Below the pieces are notes generated by a model, which did no database searches, had not been told where the DNA came from, and saw only the letters and a list, made by a program, of their open reading frames with translations. From Pseudomonas sp. ACM7 (GTDB lineage Bacteria; Pseudomonadota; Gammaproteobacteria; Pseudomonadales; Pseudomonadaceae), in the NCBI RefSeq assembly GCF_004136015.1, contig NZ_CP024866.1, positions 53,447-68,827 of the forward strand: a stretch of DNA of 15,381 bases, in the 5' to 3' direction. Below are positions 1-7,392 of the stretch, one piece after another (the stretch's first letter is position 1; each line of letters starts with the position of its first letter). A program made the translations under genes and the position numbers.

Positions 1-204
1 TTACTGGCTTATAACGTAGTGCGTCGAGAAGCCAGTCAGGCGGCTGTAGCTCATAAGCGGGCTCCCAGCGAGGTGAGTTTCAAGTTTGCCTGTCAGCACA
101 TCGCCAGCCATCTAGTGGTCATGGCCGGAGCGGTCTCGCCCTCACACACGCCAAGACGCCTGGACGAGCTTCGCGGCAGCATTGGTGTGCTCTTCATAGT
201 AAAA

Positions 205-231
205 CGCCCCAGGCCTGCGAGGCCTAGGGCG
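205..231 (-). terminator. Possible intrinsic terminator (minus strand)
   Basis: CGCCC at 205-209 pairs with GGGCG at 227-231, and AGGCCT at 211-216 pairs with AGGCCT at 220-225, leaving a 3-nt GCG loop and one C/A mismatch. Read on the minus strand, the stem is followed directly by TTTTAC, so it has the form of a short intrinsic terminator for leftward transcription. No minus-strand gene is recognised to its right, so what it would terminate is unclear. Confidence 0.4.
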
Positions 232-415
232 GTGAAGATGTCTAAAACCCGGTATCCGGTTAACCGCAAGGCTGCTCCGCTTAAGTGAACAGCATTGCGG
301 ACCTATCGGAGCTTTCCGCCCGGCCCCCATTCACTGAGCACCTATCTGGCGTGTCCTCTCGAACTGGTGCTGCACGCCGATTTACGAGACTAAAACTTCA
401 TCCGGAAATGCTGCC

Positions 416-421
416 TATACT
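416..421 (+). promoter_or_regulatory. Possible -10 hexamer TATACT
   Basis: TATACT matches the sigma-70 -10 consensus at five of six positions. No good -35 hexamer lies 16-18 bp upstream (the sequence there is A-rich, around AAACTT), so it would be weak or activator-dependent. Transcription starting near 428 would run into the hairpin plus T-tract at 462-507, about 80 nt downstream, and then towards the glycosyltransferase gene at 568. Confidence 0.25.
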
Positions 422-461
422 GCAATCCGGGGTCGATAGAGAAAACGGACACAACCAGGAG

Positions 462-507
462 ACGTAAGGGATTGCCTCCTGTCGGTAGTGCTTACGTACG
501 ATTTTTT
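462..507 (+). terminator. Hairpin plus T6, terminator or attenuator candidate
   Basis: ACGTAAG (462-468) pairs with CTTACGT (491-497). An inner helix, ATTGCC (471-476) with GGTAGT (484-489), includes two G-T wobbles and closes a 7-nt loop. Six T follow at 502-507, after a 4-nt gap. A competing helix is possible between CAGGAG (456-461) and CTCCTG (476-481), which would disrupt the first. It lies 61 bp upstream of the glycosyltransferase start. It could terminate a small transcript or act in the leader of that gene; neither is shown. Confidence 0.35.
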
Positions 508-567
508 CCGAAATCTGCGGGTTCCCCAATCCAACTGCCCTGATTGTCTGCGCTAAGGACCTGACAG

Positions 568-1284
568 ATGAATGTGATCGAATATTTTGATCGAGTAAGA
601 ATCATCAATATCTCGTCAAGAAAGGATCGCCGTTTAGAAACAGTAGAAGAATTCACTCGCAACGGCTTTCACATCGATGATGAAAAAATAGGCTTTTTTG
701 AGGCTGTTACGCCCAGTGAGGGAAATGGCTTCCCGAGCGTCGGGGTCAGAGGCTGCTTTTTGAGTCATCTGGGGGTGCTGGAAGAGGCAATGCGCCTGAA
801 TTTGAAAAATATCTTGATCATGGAGGACGACATACAGTTCTCCAGACATATTTCTCAATATGGGAGAGCGGCGATCGAGTCTCTGGAAGGTATGGAGTGG
901 GACATCGTCTATTTTGGGCATCCGTTTGAAGAAAATTCAAACTTGCCCGCTTGGAAAGCAGTCGACCGGCCAATACATTTGGCCCATTTCTATGCTGTAA
1001 ACGGGAAATGCTTTGGGAAATTGAGGGATTTTTTATTCCAGGTTCTGGAGCGACCACCGGGACATCCTGACGGAGGTCCGATGCATTATGACGCTGCTCT
1101 CAATACGCTTATTCATAAGAATAAAGAAATTCTGGCTTACTACTTTACCTGGAATTGTGGCTATCAAAGGCCCTCGCGGACGGACCTGCATGAGCTTTCC
1201 ATCTTTGACAGGGTGCCTCTCCTACAGCCGGTAATGGGTATTCTCAGGAGGTTAAAGGCAAAGAACCTGAGAAGAACTCGATAG
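568..1284 (+). CDS. Glycosyltransferase family 25 protein
   Basis: Predicted cytoplasmic or membrane-associated sugar transferase of the GT25 family, which decorates lipooligosaccharide or other surface glycans using nucleotide sugars. Visible family marks in the 238 residues are the N-terminal strand RIINISSRKDRR near residue 11, GCFLSHLGVLEEA near residue 62 and the acidic IMEDDI motif near residue 88, thought to bind the metal and nucleotide sugar. Length fits the family. The start is supported by AAGGA at 555-559, 8 nt upstream. There is no signal peptide or membrane segment. The gene stands alone, with no other glycan genes nearby, and it is clearly more AT-rich than its neighbours, using AGA, AGG and ATA codons. 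I infer horizontal acquisition. Family assignment is firm; the acceptor and sugar are unknown. Confidence 0.85.
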   Translation: MNVIEYFDRVRIINISSRKDRRLETVEEFTRNGFHIDDEKIGFFEAVTPSEGNGFPSVGVRGCFLSHLGVLEEAMRLNLKNILIMEDDIQFSRHISQYGRAAIESLEGMEWDIVYFGHPFEENSNLPAWKAVDRPIHLAHFYAVNGKCFGKLRDFLFQVLERPPGHPDGGPMHYDAALNTLIHKNKEILAYYFTWNCGYQRPSRTDLHELSIFDRVPLLQPVMGILRRLKAKNLRRTR

Positions 1285-1332
1285 TTTTCTCTCTTTAGGG
1301 AAGGTCTGAAGTATCCAATGCCTGACGTAACC

Positions 1333-1365
1333 AACCCGGCACGGCGCAGTAGCCGTGTCCGGGTG
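1333..1365. terminator. Hairpin between convergent genes
   Basis: ACCCGG (1334-1339) plus CACGGC (1340-1345) pair with GCCGTG (1352-1357) and CCGGGT (1359-1364), with a single bulged T at 1358 and a 6-nt loop. The stem is 12 bp and GC-rich. It sits between the glycosyltransferase gene, which ends at 1284 on plus, and the small-protein gene, which ends at 1386 on minus. A bidirectional terminator is the natural reading. Neither side has a true T-tract (GATTAT on plus, TGGTT on minus), so efficiency is uncertain. Confidence 0.5.
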
Positions 1366-1385
1366 ATTATGGCGGACCGCCCTCC

Positions 1386-1721
1386 TCATTTGCGCGCCAA
1401 CTTGTACCGGACGCACTCCTCGTAAAAGCTCTCGCGCAGGGTTGCGGGCTTCATCCGCGAATTACTGTCATAGGTCTGCTCGGTAATGCCCATCGCCATC
1501 ATGTGCATCCACGGTTTGCTGAACTTGTAGGTATGTAACTTTTGCCGCGCTGCATACAGTGAAACCCCGGACAGCTTGAGTTCCTGGGCTCTCGCCGCAG
1601 TACCTGCGCCCCAGCTGCAAATGTAACGATCATTCGAGGCCAGTTCTTTGGCCTGGACAGAGGCGGCAACGCTCGCCAGGCCTAACGAAATCAGCGCAAC
1701 CATCACATTCCGCATTTGCAT
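1386..1721 (-). CDS. Small exported protein of unknown function
   Basis: A 111-residue protein with a clear Sec signal peptide: MQMR, then a hydrophobic stretch to about residue 20, then an SVQA cleavage site after residue 24. The mature part, about 87 residues, is basic and holds two cysteines (35 and 103) that could form a disulfide in the periplasm. It resembles small Pseudomonas hypothetical proteins with a CSWGAGTAA-like start, from memory only. AGGA lies 4 nt before the chosen ATG; the ATG two codons later would be 10 nt away. It is transcribed away from the antiporter gene, and its start lies 26 bp from the perfect FNR/ANR box, so it may share oxygen-dependent control. No function can be assigned. 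Confidence 0.75.
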   Translation of the reverse strand: MQMRNVMVALISLGLASVAASVQAKELASNDRYICSWGAGTAARAQELKLSGVSLYAARQKLHTYKFSKPWMHMMAMGITEQTYDSNSRMKPATLRESFYEECVRYKLARK

Positions 1722-1746
1722 TCGATCCTAACTATCTGAAAATTAA

Positions 1747-1760
1747 TTGATTCTGATCAA
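1747..1760. promoter_or_regulatory. Perfect FNR/ANR box
   Basis: TTGATTCTGATCAA is an exact match to the TTGAT-N4-ATCAA consensus bound by FNR-family oxygen sensors, which in Pseudomonas include ANR and DNR. It lies in the divergent gap between the small exported protein (start 1721) and the antiporter (start 1901). Its centre, 1753.5, is exactly 41.5 bp from a predicted start at 1795, given the -10 hexamer at 1783-1788, which is the class II activator geometry. The motif is seen; activation of the antiporter-decarboxylase operon is inferred. Confidence 0.75.
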
Positions 1761-1782
1761 AAGTTTCAGTCCTCGGGGCCAG

Positions 1783-1788
1783 CAAAAT
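1783..1788 (+). promoter_or_regulatory. Candidate -10 of the ANR-dependent promoter
   Basis: CAAAAT matches TATAAT at four of six positions and occupies -12 to -7 if transcription starts at A1795. That places the FNR/ANR box at -41.5, replacing the -35 element as in class II promoters. The resulting leader would be about 106 nt and would contain the palindrome at 1854-1867. Confidence 0.45.
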
Positions 1789-1853
1789 GCCTTAAGTGCG
1801 CTATCGCCTGTTTTCTCAGTGTCTTACGGACATTTCTGGCGAGATTTCAATCC

Positions 1854-1867
1854 TTAGCTATAGCTAA
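1854..1867. promoter_or_regulatory. 14-bp perfect palindrome upstream of the antiporter
   Basis: TTAGCTATAGCTAA is perfectly palindromic (TTAGCTA/TAGCTAA) with no spacer, so it is more likely a protein site on DNA than an RNA hairpin. It lies 33 bp before the antiporter start and inside the predicted leader. It may be an operator for an unidentified regulator, or overlap a second promoter. No known consensus is recognised. Confidence 0.3.
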
Positions 1868-1900
1868 CACCCTCTCAATGCAATCAAGTGAGGCAACGGA

Positions 1901-3304
1901 ATGTCAGTCGCAAAGAAAATGACAGTGGGGCAACTGACGATGTTGACAGCCGTCAATATGTTGGGCTCCGGCATTGTGCTGCTCCCCACAAAACTTGCCG
2001 AAGTCGGCGGTATTTCTATCCTTTCCTGGCTGATCACGGCCACTGGCTCCCTGGCGCTGGCCTATGCCTTTGCGCGCTGCGGGATGCTCAGCCGAAAGAC
2101 CGGGGGCATGGGCGGATATGCCGAATACACCTTCGGCAAGGCGGGCAACTACATCACGAACTACACCTATGGCCTCTCGCTGTTGATTGCCAACGTGGCG
2201 ATCAGTATTACCGCGGTCGGCTATATCCAGGAGCTGTTCCATGTTGAACTGGGTTCACTGCAAGTGGGTCTGGCGACCATCGCTCTGTTGTGGATCACCA
2301 CGTTCGCCAACTTCGGCGGCGCGCGGATTACCGGCCGGATCGGTGCGATCACGGTTTGGGGGGTGATTGCGCCGGTGGTGCTGGTGTCCACCATTGGCTG
2401 GTTCTGGTTCGACAGCAGTGTCTACGCCGCAGGCTGGAACCCGCACAACATGGGCTGGTTCGAAGCCGCAGGTGCATCGGTGGCGATCACCTTGTGGGCA
2501 TTCCTCGGTCTGGAGTCGGCGTGCGCTAACACCGATGCCGTAGAAAATCCGGAGAGGAACGTACCGATTGCGGTACTCGGCGGCACCCTCGGCGCAGCGG
2601 TGATCTACATCGTCTCCACCAACGTCATCGCCGGTATCGTCGACAACCCTGAACTGGCCTCCTCCACTGCACCGTTCGGGCTGGTCTTTGCCAAGATGTT
2701 CACTCCTATGGTCGGCGACATTGTGATGGCCGCGATGGTACTGGCGTGCATCGGTTCGCTGCTGGGCTGGCAATTCACCATCGCTCAGGTCTACAAAAGC
2801 TCCGCGGACACCGGGTATTTCCTGTCGATCTTCGCCAAGGCCAACAAGGCCGGAACACCCATTGTCGGCATGCTGGTGCTGCTGGCAGTGCAGACGGCGC
2901 TGGCTTTTCTCACCATCAGCCCTGACCTGAGCAAGCAGTTCGACACTCTCGTCAACCTCGCGGTGGTCACCAACCTGGTGCCCTACATCCTCTCCATGGC
3001 CGCGTTGATGACCATTCAAAAGGTCTCCAACGTTCCGGCGGGCACGGCGCTGGTGACCAACATCATTGCATGGGTGGCGGCGGCTTACAGCTACCTGGCG
3101 CTGTACAGCTCGGGCGCGCAGGCACTGATGCTCGGTGGCGTGACAACGATCTTTGGTTACACGCTGTTCGGCTTCGTCAACAACCGCCTGATCCGCCTCG
3201 AAGCGTTCAATAACAGCGTACCGACACAGACCGTCAGCGCTCAGCACATCACGGGCGAGCCGGTGCCGGTCAATAACTTGCAAGCAGTCAGAGTAGAGGC
3301 TTAA
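1901..3304 (+). CDS. PotE-like amino acid/polyamine antiporter (APC family)
   Basis: Inner-membrane exchanger of the amino acid-polyamine-organocation superfamily, predicted to import an amino acid in exchange for its decarboxylated amine. The 467 residues show about 12 hydrophobic segments. TM1 carries the substrate-site motif GSGIVLLPTKLAEVGG (about residues 23-38), and GGMGGYAEYTFGK follows near residue 68. WAFLGLESACANTDAVENPERN and the next 30 residues, by recollection, match E. coli PotE (putrescine-ornithine) far better than AdiC. GTGAGG at 1888-1893 stands 7 nt before the ATG. It is translationally close to the decarboxylase gene, 2 bp downstream, which fixes its role as the transport half of a decarboxylation system. 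The C-terminal tail, about 25 residues longer than PotE, is polar. Exact substrates are uncertain: ornithine/putrescine by similarity, arginine/agmatine or lysine/cadaverine by partner. Confidence 0.85.
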   Translation: MSVAKKMTVGQLTMLTAVNMLGSGIVLLPTKLAEVGGISILSWLITATGSLALAYAFARCGMLSRKTGGMGGYAEYTFGKAGNYITNYTYGLSLLIANVAISITAVGYIQELFHVELGSLQVGLATIALLWITTFANFGGARITGRIGAITVWGVIAPVVLVSTIGWFWFDSSVYAAGWNPHNMGWFEAAGASVAITLWAFLGLESACANTDAVENPERNVPIAVLGGTLGAAVIYIVSTNVIAGIVDNPELASSTAPFGLVFAKMFTPMVGDIVMAAMVLACIGSLLGWQFTIAQVYKSSADTGYFLSIFAKANKAGTPIVGMLVLLAVQTALAFLTISPDLSKQFDTLVNLAVVTNLVPYILSMAALMTIQKVSNVPAGTALVTNIIAWVAAAYSYLALYSSGAQALMLGGVTTIFGYTLFGFVNNRLIRLEAFNNSVPTQTVSAQHITGEPVPVNNLQAVRVEA

Positions 3305-3306
3305 TC

Positions 3307-5592
3307 ATGACGGAATATAGACAGACGCTCGGCATGCTCACACTGTTGGTCAGCAGCCCGCTGGACAAACGCACCGTCTTTGGTCGCGCCCTGCATCAGT
3401 TGATCAACGATGTGGAAGAACGCACCGTCCGGGTACTGGCGTCGGAAACCTTGAGCGACGCCACGTCGATCCTGCGCTCGGACCCGGCCATTCAATGCGT
3501 GTTGCTCAGCTGGGAAATGGACAAAAGCGAAGGCCACGAGGAATGTATCCAACTGCTGGTCAGCCTGCGCGAGCGCAACACCCGGGTGCCGGTCTTCCTG
3601 ATCAGCGACCGCAGCACCGCGTCGAGCATTCCGCTGGTGGTCATGCAGCACGCCGACGACTTCATCTGGTTGCCCGAGGACACCAGCCGCTTCCTCAGCG
3701 GGCGCATCCTGGCGGCCATCGAGCGTTATCGCCAAGCCGCACTGCCCCCCATGTTCGGAGCGCTGGTGAAGTTTTCCCGAACCTATGAGTACTCGTGGCA
3801 CACCCCTGGACATGCCGGCGGCACAGCGTTTTTGAAGAGCACCGCGGGGCGCGCCTTCTACGAGTTTTTTGGCGAGAACCTGCTGCGTTCCGACCTGTCG
3901 ATTTCAGTCGGTGAACTCGGTTCGCTGCTCGATCACAGCGGCCCCATCGGCCAGGGCGAGCGCTACGCCGCCAAGGTGTTCGGGGCCCACCGCACCTACT
4001 ACGTCACCAACGGATCGTCGATGTCCAACCGCGTCATCCTCATGGCCAGCGTCACCCGCAATCAGATCGCCCTGTGCGACCGCAACTGCCACAAGTCCGC
4101 CGAGCATGCGATGACCCTGTCCGGTGCGATTCCGACCTATCTGGTGCCGACCCGCAACCGCTACGGCATCATCGGCCCGATCCTGCCGCAAACCCTGAGC
4201 AGCGACGGCGTGAAAGCCGCTATCGCCAGCAACCCGCTGGTCAAGCAAGGCATCGACCCGACACCCGTCCACGCCATCATCACCAACTCCACCTACGACG
4301 GCCTGACTTACAACGTCACCCGCGTCGAAGAGTTGCTGGGGCAAAGCGTCGATCGTCTACATTTCGATGAAGCCTGGTACGGTTATGCGCGTTTTAACCC
4401 GCTGTACCGCGAGCGCCACGCCATGCACGGCAGCCCGGACGATCACGACGACTCGAAGCCGACCGTGTTCGCCACCCAGTCGACCCACAAGTTGCTGGCC
4501 GCCCTGTCCCAGGCCTCGATGATTCACGTGCGTAACGGCCGCAACCCGATCGAACACGGGCGCTTCAACGAGTCGTACATGATGCATGCCTCGACTTCGC
4601 CGAACTACGCGATCATGGCTTCCTGCGACGTCAGCTCGGCGATGATGGAAGCGCCCAGCGGGCAAATCCTCACCACCGAATCGATCGAAGAAGCCATCAG
4701 TTTTCGCCAGGTTGTCTCGCGCATGCACAACGAAATGTTGGGCAAGGATGACTGGTTCTTTACCTGCTGGCAGCCGCCGACCGTGCAGGTTGGCGCGGCC
4801 ACCGTGCCGTTCCATGAAGTCGACCCGGTGCTTTTGAAAACCGAGCCGAACTGCTGGGTACTGCATCCCAACGCGGTATGGCACGGCTTCGGTGACATCG
4901 AAGAAGGCTACTGCATGCTCGACCCGATCAAGGTCTCGGTGCTCAGCCCCGGCATGGGCGACGACGGCAACCTGCTCGACTCTGGCATCCCGGCCTGTGT
5001 ACTCACGGCCTACCTGGGACGTCAGGGCATCGTGGTCGAGAAAACCACCGACTTCACCATCCTGTTCCTGTTCTCCATCGGCATCACCAAAGGCAAATGG
5101 GGCACCTTGCTCAATGCCCTGCTCGACTTCAAACGCGACTATGACGACAACGTCGAACTGGAGCTGTGCCTGCCGGATCTGCTGGCCGCCAACCAGACTC
5201 GTTATGCCGGCATGGGCCTCAAGGACCTGGCCGACGACATCTTCGCCGCCATGAAGAAACACAAAACTACCGCCAACATGGCCCAGGCGTTCGGCACACT
5301 GCCGAAAGCCGAATTCAGCCCGGTGGAGGCCTACGAAAAACTAGTCAGAAACGACATCGAACGGGTGACACTCGAAGAAGCCGCCGGACGTATCGCCGCG
5401 ACCGGGATCGTGCCGTATCCACCGGGCATTCCATTGCTGATGCCGGGTGAAAACGCCGGGCCTGCGGACGGGCCTTTGCTGGCGTATCTCAAGGCGCTGG
5501 AAGCCTTCGACAAATCCTTCCCGGGTTTCACCCATGACACCCATGGAATCGAAAGCGAGGGCGGAGTTTATAGCTTGCTGGTGTTGAAATGA
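3307..5592 (+). CDS. Inducible-type Orn/Lys/Arg decarboxylase, AdiA/Ldc-like
   Basis: PLP enzyme that decarboxylates a basic amino acid, consuming a proton and releasing CO2 and an amine. The 761 residues match the large fold-type I family: an N-terminal CheY-like wing domain (about 1-140), the PLP core with WHTPGHAGG near 164, DRNCHKS near 258, TNSTYDG at 326-332, HFDEAW at 352-357 and the Schiff-base lysine K395 in STHK, then the C-terminal domain. HFDEAWYGYARFNP and RYGIIGPI resemble E. coli AdiA (arginine) as I recall it. Other stretches, such as SQASMIH and WHGFGDI, also resemble Pseudomonas LdcA (lysine). SpeF-like features are absent. GAGG at 3296-3299 serves the ATG; the gene is co-transcribed with the antiporter. 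The product may be agmatine, which the nearby ureohydrolase could use, but that is inference. Arginine is the preferred guess and lysine the main alternative. Confidence 0.85.
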   Translation: MTEYRQTLGMLTLLVSSPLDKRTVFGRALHQLINDVEERTVRVLASETLSDATSILRSDPAIQCVLLSWEMDKSEGHEECIQLLVSLRERNTRVPVFLISDRSTASSIPLVVMQHADDFIWLPEDTSRFLSGRILAAIERYRQAALPPMFGALVKFSRTYEYSWHTPGHAGGTAFLKSTAGRAFYEFFGENLLRSDLSISVGELGSLLDHSGPIGQGERYAAKVFGAHRTYYVTNGSSMSNRVILMASVTRNQIALCDRNCHKSAEHAMTLSGAIPTYLVPTRNRYGIIGPILPQTLSSDGVKAAIASNPLVKQGIDPTPVHAIITNSTYDGLTYNVTRVEELLGQSVDRLHFDEAWYGYARFNPLYRERHAMHGSPDDHDDSKPTVFATQSTHKLLAALSQASMIHVRNGRNPIEHGRFNESYMMHASTSPNYAIMASCDVSSAMMEAPSGQILTTESIEEAISFRQVVSRMHNEMLGKDDWFFTCWQPPTVQVGAATVPFHEVDPVLLKTEPNCWVLHPNAVWHGFGDIEEGYCMLDPIKVSVLSPGMGDDGNLLDSGIPACVLTAYLGRQGIVVEKTTDFTILFLFSIGITKGKWGTLLNALLDFKRDYDDNVELELCLPDLLAANQTRYAGMGLKDLADDIFAAMKKHKTTANMAQAFGTLPKAEFSPVEAYEKLVRNDIERVTLEEAAGRIAATGIVPYPPGIPLLMPGENAGPADGPLLAYLKALEAFDKSFPGFTHDTHGIESEGGVYSLLVLK

Positions 5593-5667
5593 GCTAGCGC
5601 CTGTACGTGCTGCGAAGAAAAAAACGGGCGCCTTGAGGGCTAATACTGGTCAGTTAAGGCGCAAAAC

Positions 5668-5693
5668 CTGTGGGAGCGAGCTTGCTCCCACAG
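5668..5693. repeat. REP-type hairpin between convergent genes
   Basis: CTGTGGGAGC (5668-5677) pairs perfectly with GCTCCCACAG (5684-5693) around a 6-nt GAGCTT loop. The sequence is the core of a common Pseudomonas REP family and matches the ends of the two larger REP pairs in this window. It lies between the decarboxylase gene (ends 5592) and the GMC gene (ends 5702 on minus), where it probably helps terminate or protect both mRNA ends. A weaker stem, GCGCCTT (5628-5634) with AAGGCGC (5656-5662), lies just upstream. Confidence 0.75.
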
Positions 5694-5701
5694 AGTCGGG
5701 T

Positions 5702-7390
5702 TCAAACCCTGACATTGCGTCCCGGCAACGATGATCGCTGGCTGGTTTCCCAATCATGCACAAGCCCGACGGGCGCATCGGACGCCGGCAGCATGGTGCG
5801 CCCACGAACCAGATCGGAAGCCCGTTCGGCCAGCATGATGGTCGGTGCGTTGAGGTTGCCGTTTGGCTCGGTCGGGAACACCGATGAGTCGATCACCCGC
5901 AAACCCGCGATGCCCCGCACACGCAACTCGGAATCAACCACGGCCATCTCGTCCTCGCCCATGCGGCACGAGCCGCAGGGATGGTAGGTGCTTTCGAGGT
6001 TTTCACGCACGAAGGCGTCGATCTCTTCGTCGGTGTTCACCTGTGGCCCGGGCGCGATCTCGCCGTCGCGGAAGCGGTCCATCGCCGGCTGGCCGATGAT
6101 TTCGCGGGTCAGGCGGATGCAGCGGCGGAAGCCTTCGCGGTCTTCTTCGCGTTGCAGGTAGTTGAATTGAATCTCCGGATGTTCGTAAGGGTCAGCGGAA
6201 CGCACCCGAACGTAACCGCGACTCTTCGGTTTGTTCGGCCCGGTGAGCACCATGAAGCCGTGGCCCTTGATCGGTTTGTTGCCGTCATAACGCATGGCCG
6301 CGGGCAGAAAGTGGAACTGAATGTCCGGCCAGCGCAGGCCCTTGTCCGAGCGAATGAAACCACCGGCCTCGAAATGGTTGGTGGCGCCGAGTCCGTCCTT
6401 GAACAACAGCCAGCGCAGGCCGATCAACAGTTTGCTCAGCGGGTCCATTTTGCTGTTGAGCGTCACTGGCTCCTTGCAGCCGAACTGGATGTACACCTCG
6501 GCGTGATCCTGCAGGTTCTCCCCTACTCCCGGCAGGTCATGGCGCACGCCGATCCCGGCTTTGCGCAGAACCTCGGCCGGGCCGATACCGGAGCGTTGCA
6601 ACAGGTGCGGCGAACCGATGGGGCCCGAGGAAATCAGCACCTCACGGTTGCAATACACCTGATGGGTCTGGCCTTCGTGGTCATACATGACGCCGACGGC
6701 TCGCTTGCCTTCAAGGATGATCTGACGAGTCATGGCATGGGTGATCACGGTCAGGTTCGCACGCCCCATGGCCGGGCGCAGGTAAGCGTTGGCCGTGGAG
6801 CAACGCACGCCGTTTTTCACCGTCATGTGCATCGCGCCGAAACCTTCCTGCATGTAACCGTTGCAGTCATCGGTCTTGATGTAGCCCGCTTCTGCTCCGG
6901 CCTCGACCCAGGCCCCGTACAACGGGTTTTTCATGTGATTGCCGTTGGTGGTGTGCAAGGGGCCGGTGCTGCCGCGATAGCCGTCACCGCCCTCCTCGTA
7001 ATGCTCTGCCCGTTTGAAGTAAGGCAGGCAATTGCGATAGCCCCAACCCTCTGCACCGAGGGACTCCCATTCGTCAAAGTCATAGGCGTGGCCACGGATG
7101 TACACCAGGCCATTGATCGACGAAGAGCCACCCAGCACCTTGCCCCTTGGGCAGTGAATGCGACGTCCGTTAAGAAAAGGCTCCGGCTCGGTCTCGTAAC
7201 GCCAGTTGTACTTCTTGGTGTTCATCGGGATCGAAAACGCGCTCGGCATCTGGATCACCACACTGCGATCGCTGCCGCCGAATTCCAGCACCAGGACCGA
7301 GGTGGCGGGGTCTTCGCTCAAGCGGTTGGCCAACACACAACCTGCCGAGCCGGCACCGATGATGATGTAGTCGTATTTTTGCGTAGCCAT
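5702..7390 (-). CDS. GMC-family dehydrogenase, choline dehydrogenase-like
   Basis: FAD-dependent oxidoreductase of the glucose-methanol-choline family, expected to oxidise a primary alcohol to an aldehyde. The 562 residues include the FAD-binding motif IIGAGSAG (10-17), GMC signature 1 around [20 protein letters not shown] (81-100), signature 2 [16 protein letters not shown] (255-270) and the catalytic pair His470 (STYHPCGS) and Asn514 (NGNLNAPT). The 44-residue gap between the pair equals that in choline oxidase. By recollection the whole protein aligns well with BetA, although the usual EAGG after the second strand reads EFGG. CCGGAG lies 6 nt before the ATG. It is the last gene of the minus-strand operon, 2 bp after the permease. 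No betI or betaine-aldehyde context is present. The ureohydrolase and aldehyde dehydrogenase upstream suggest a guanidino- or amino-alcohol rather than choline. Confidence 0.85.
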   Translation of the reverse strand: MATQKYDYIIIGAGSAGCVLANRLSEDPATSVLVLEFGGSDRSVVIQMPSAFSIPMNTKKYNWRYETEPEPFLNGRRIHCPRGKVLGGSSSINGLVYIRGHAYDFDEWESLGAEGWGYRNCLPYFKRAEHYEEGGDGYRGSTGPLHTTNGNHMKNPLYGAWVEAGAEAGYIKTDDCNGYMQEGFGAMHMTVKNGVRCSTANAYLRPAMGRANLTVITHAMTRQIILEGKRAVGVMYDHEGQTHQVYCNREVLISSGPIGSPHLLQRSGIGPAEVLRKAGIGVRHDLPGVGENLQDHAEVYIQFGCKEPVTLNSKMDPLSKLLIGLRWLLFKDGLGATNHFEAGGFIRSDKGLRWPDIQFHFLPAAMRYDGNKPIKGHGFMVLTGPNKPKSRGYVRVRSADPYEHPEIQFNYLQREEDREGFRRCIRLTREIIGQPAMDRFRDGEIAPGPQVNTDEEIDAFVRENLESTYHPCGSCRMGEDEMAVVDSELRVRGIAGLRVIDSSVFPTEPNGNLNAPTIMLAERASDLVRGRTMLPASDAPVGLVHDWETSQRSSLPGRNVRV

Positions 7391-7392
7391 GA

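Larger units (their letters stand above)
1..567. other. Left-end region without a convincing gene
   Basis: No reading frame here has a recognisable product. The frames present are short, lack good ribosome binding sites and overlap on both strands. What can be seen is a GC-rich hairpin at 205-231, a TATACT hexamer at 416-421, and a second hairpin at 462-497 followed by six T. The block might be the eroded edge of a mobile element or island beside the AT-rich glycosyltransferase gene. I recognise no transposase or integrase motif, so this is only a suggestion. Confidence 0.4.

Noticed and set aside
1..111. 36-residue minus-strand frame ending at the window edge (ATG at 111, TAA at 3-1)
   Set aside because: No ribosome binding site and no recognisable protein; a stop codon directly precedes the ATG. 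It could be a remnant, but it cannot be supported.
285..467. 60-codon plus-strand frame before the glycosyltransferase gene
   Set aside because: GTG start without a clear ribosome binding site, no motif, and it runs into the hairpin region. Treated as chance.
2255..3283. 342-codon minus-strand frame opposite the antiporter
   Set aside because: Composition is rich in His, Arg, Gln and Asp, as expected from the complement of a membrane protein gene. No motif or ribosome binding site.
4357..5262. 301-codon minus-strand frame opposite the decarboxylase
   Set aside because: Antisense shadow of a conserved PLP enzyme, with no family resemblance.
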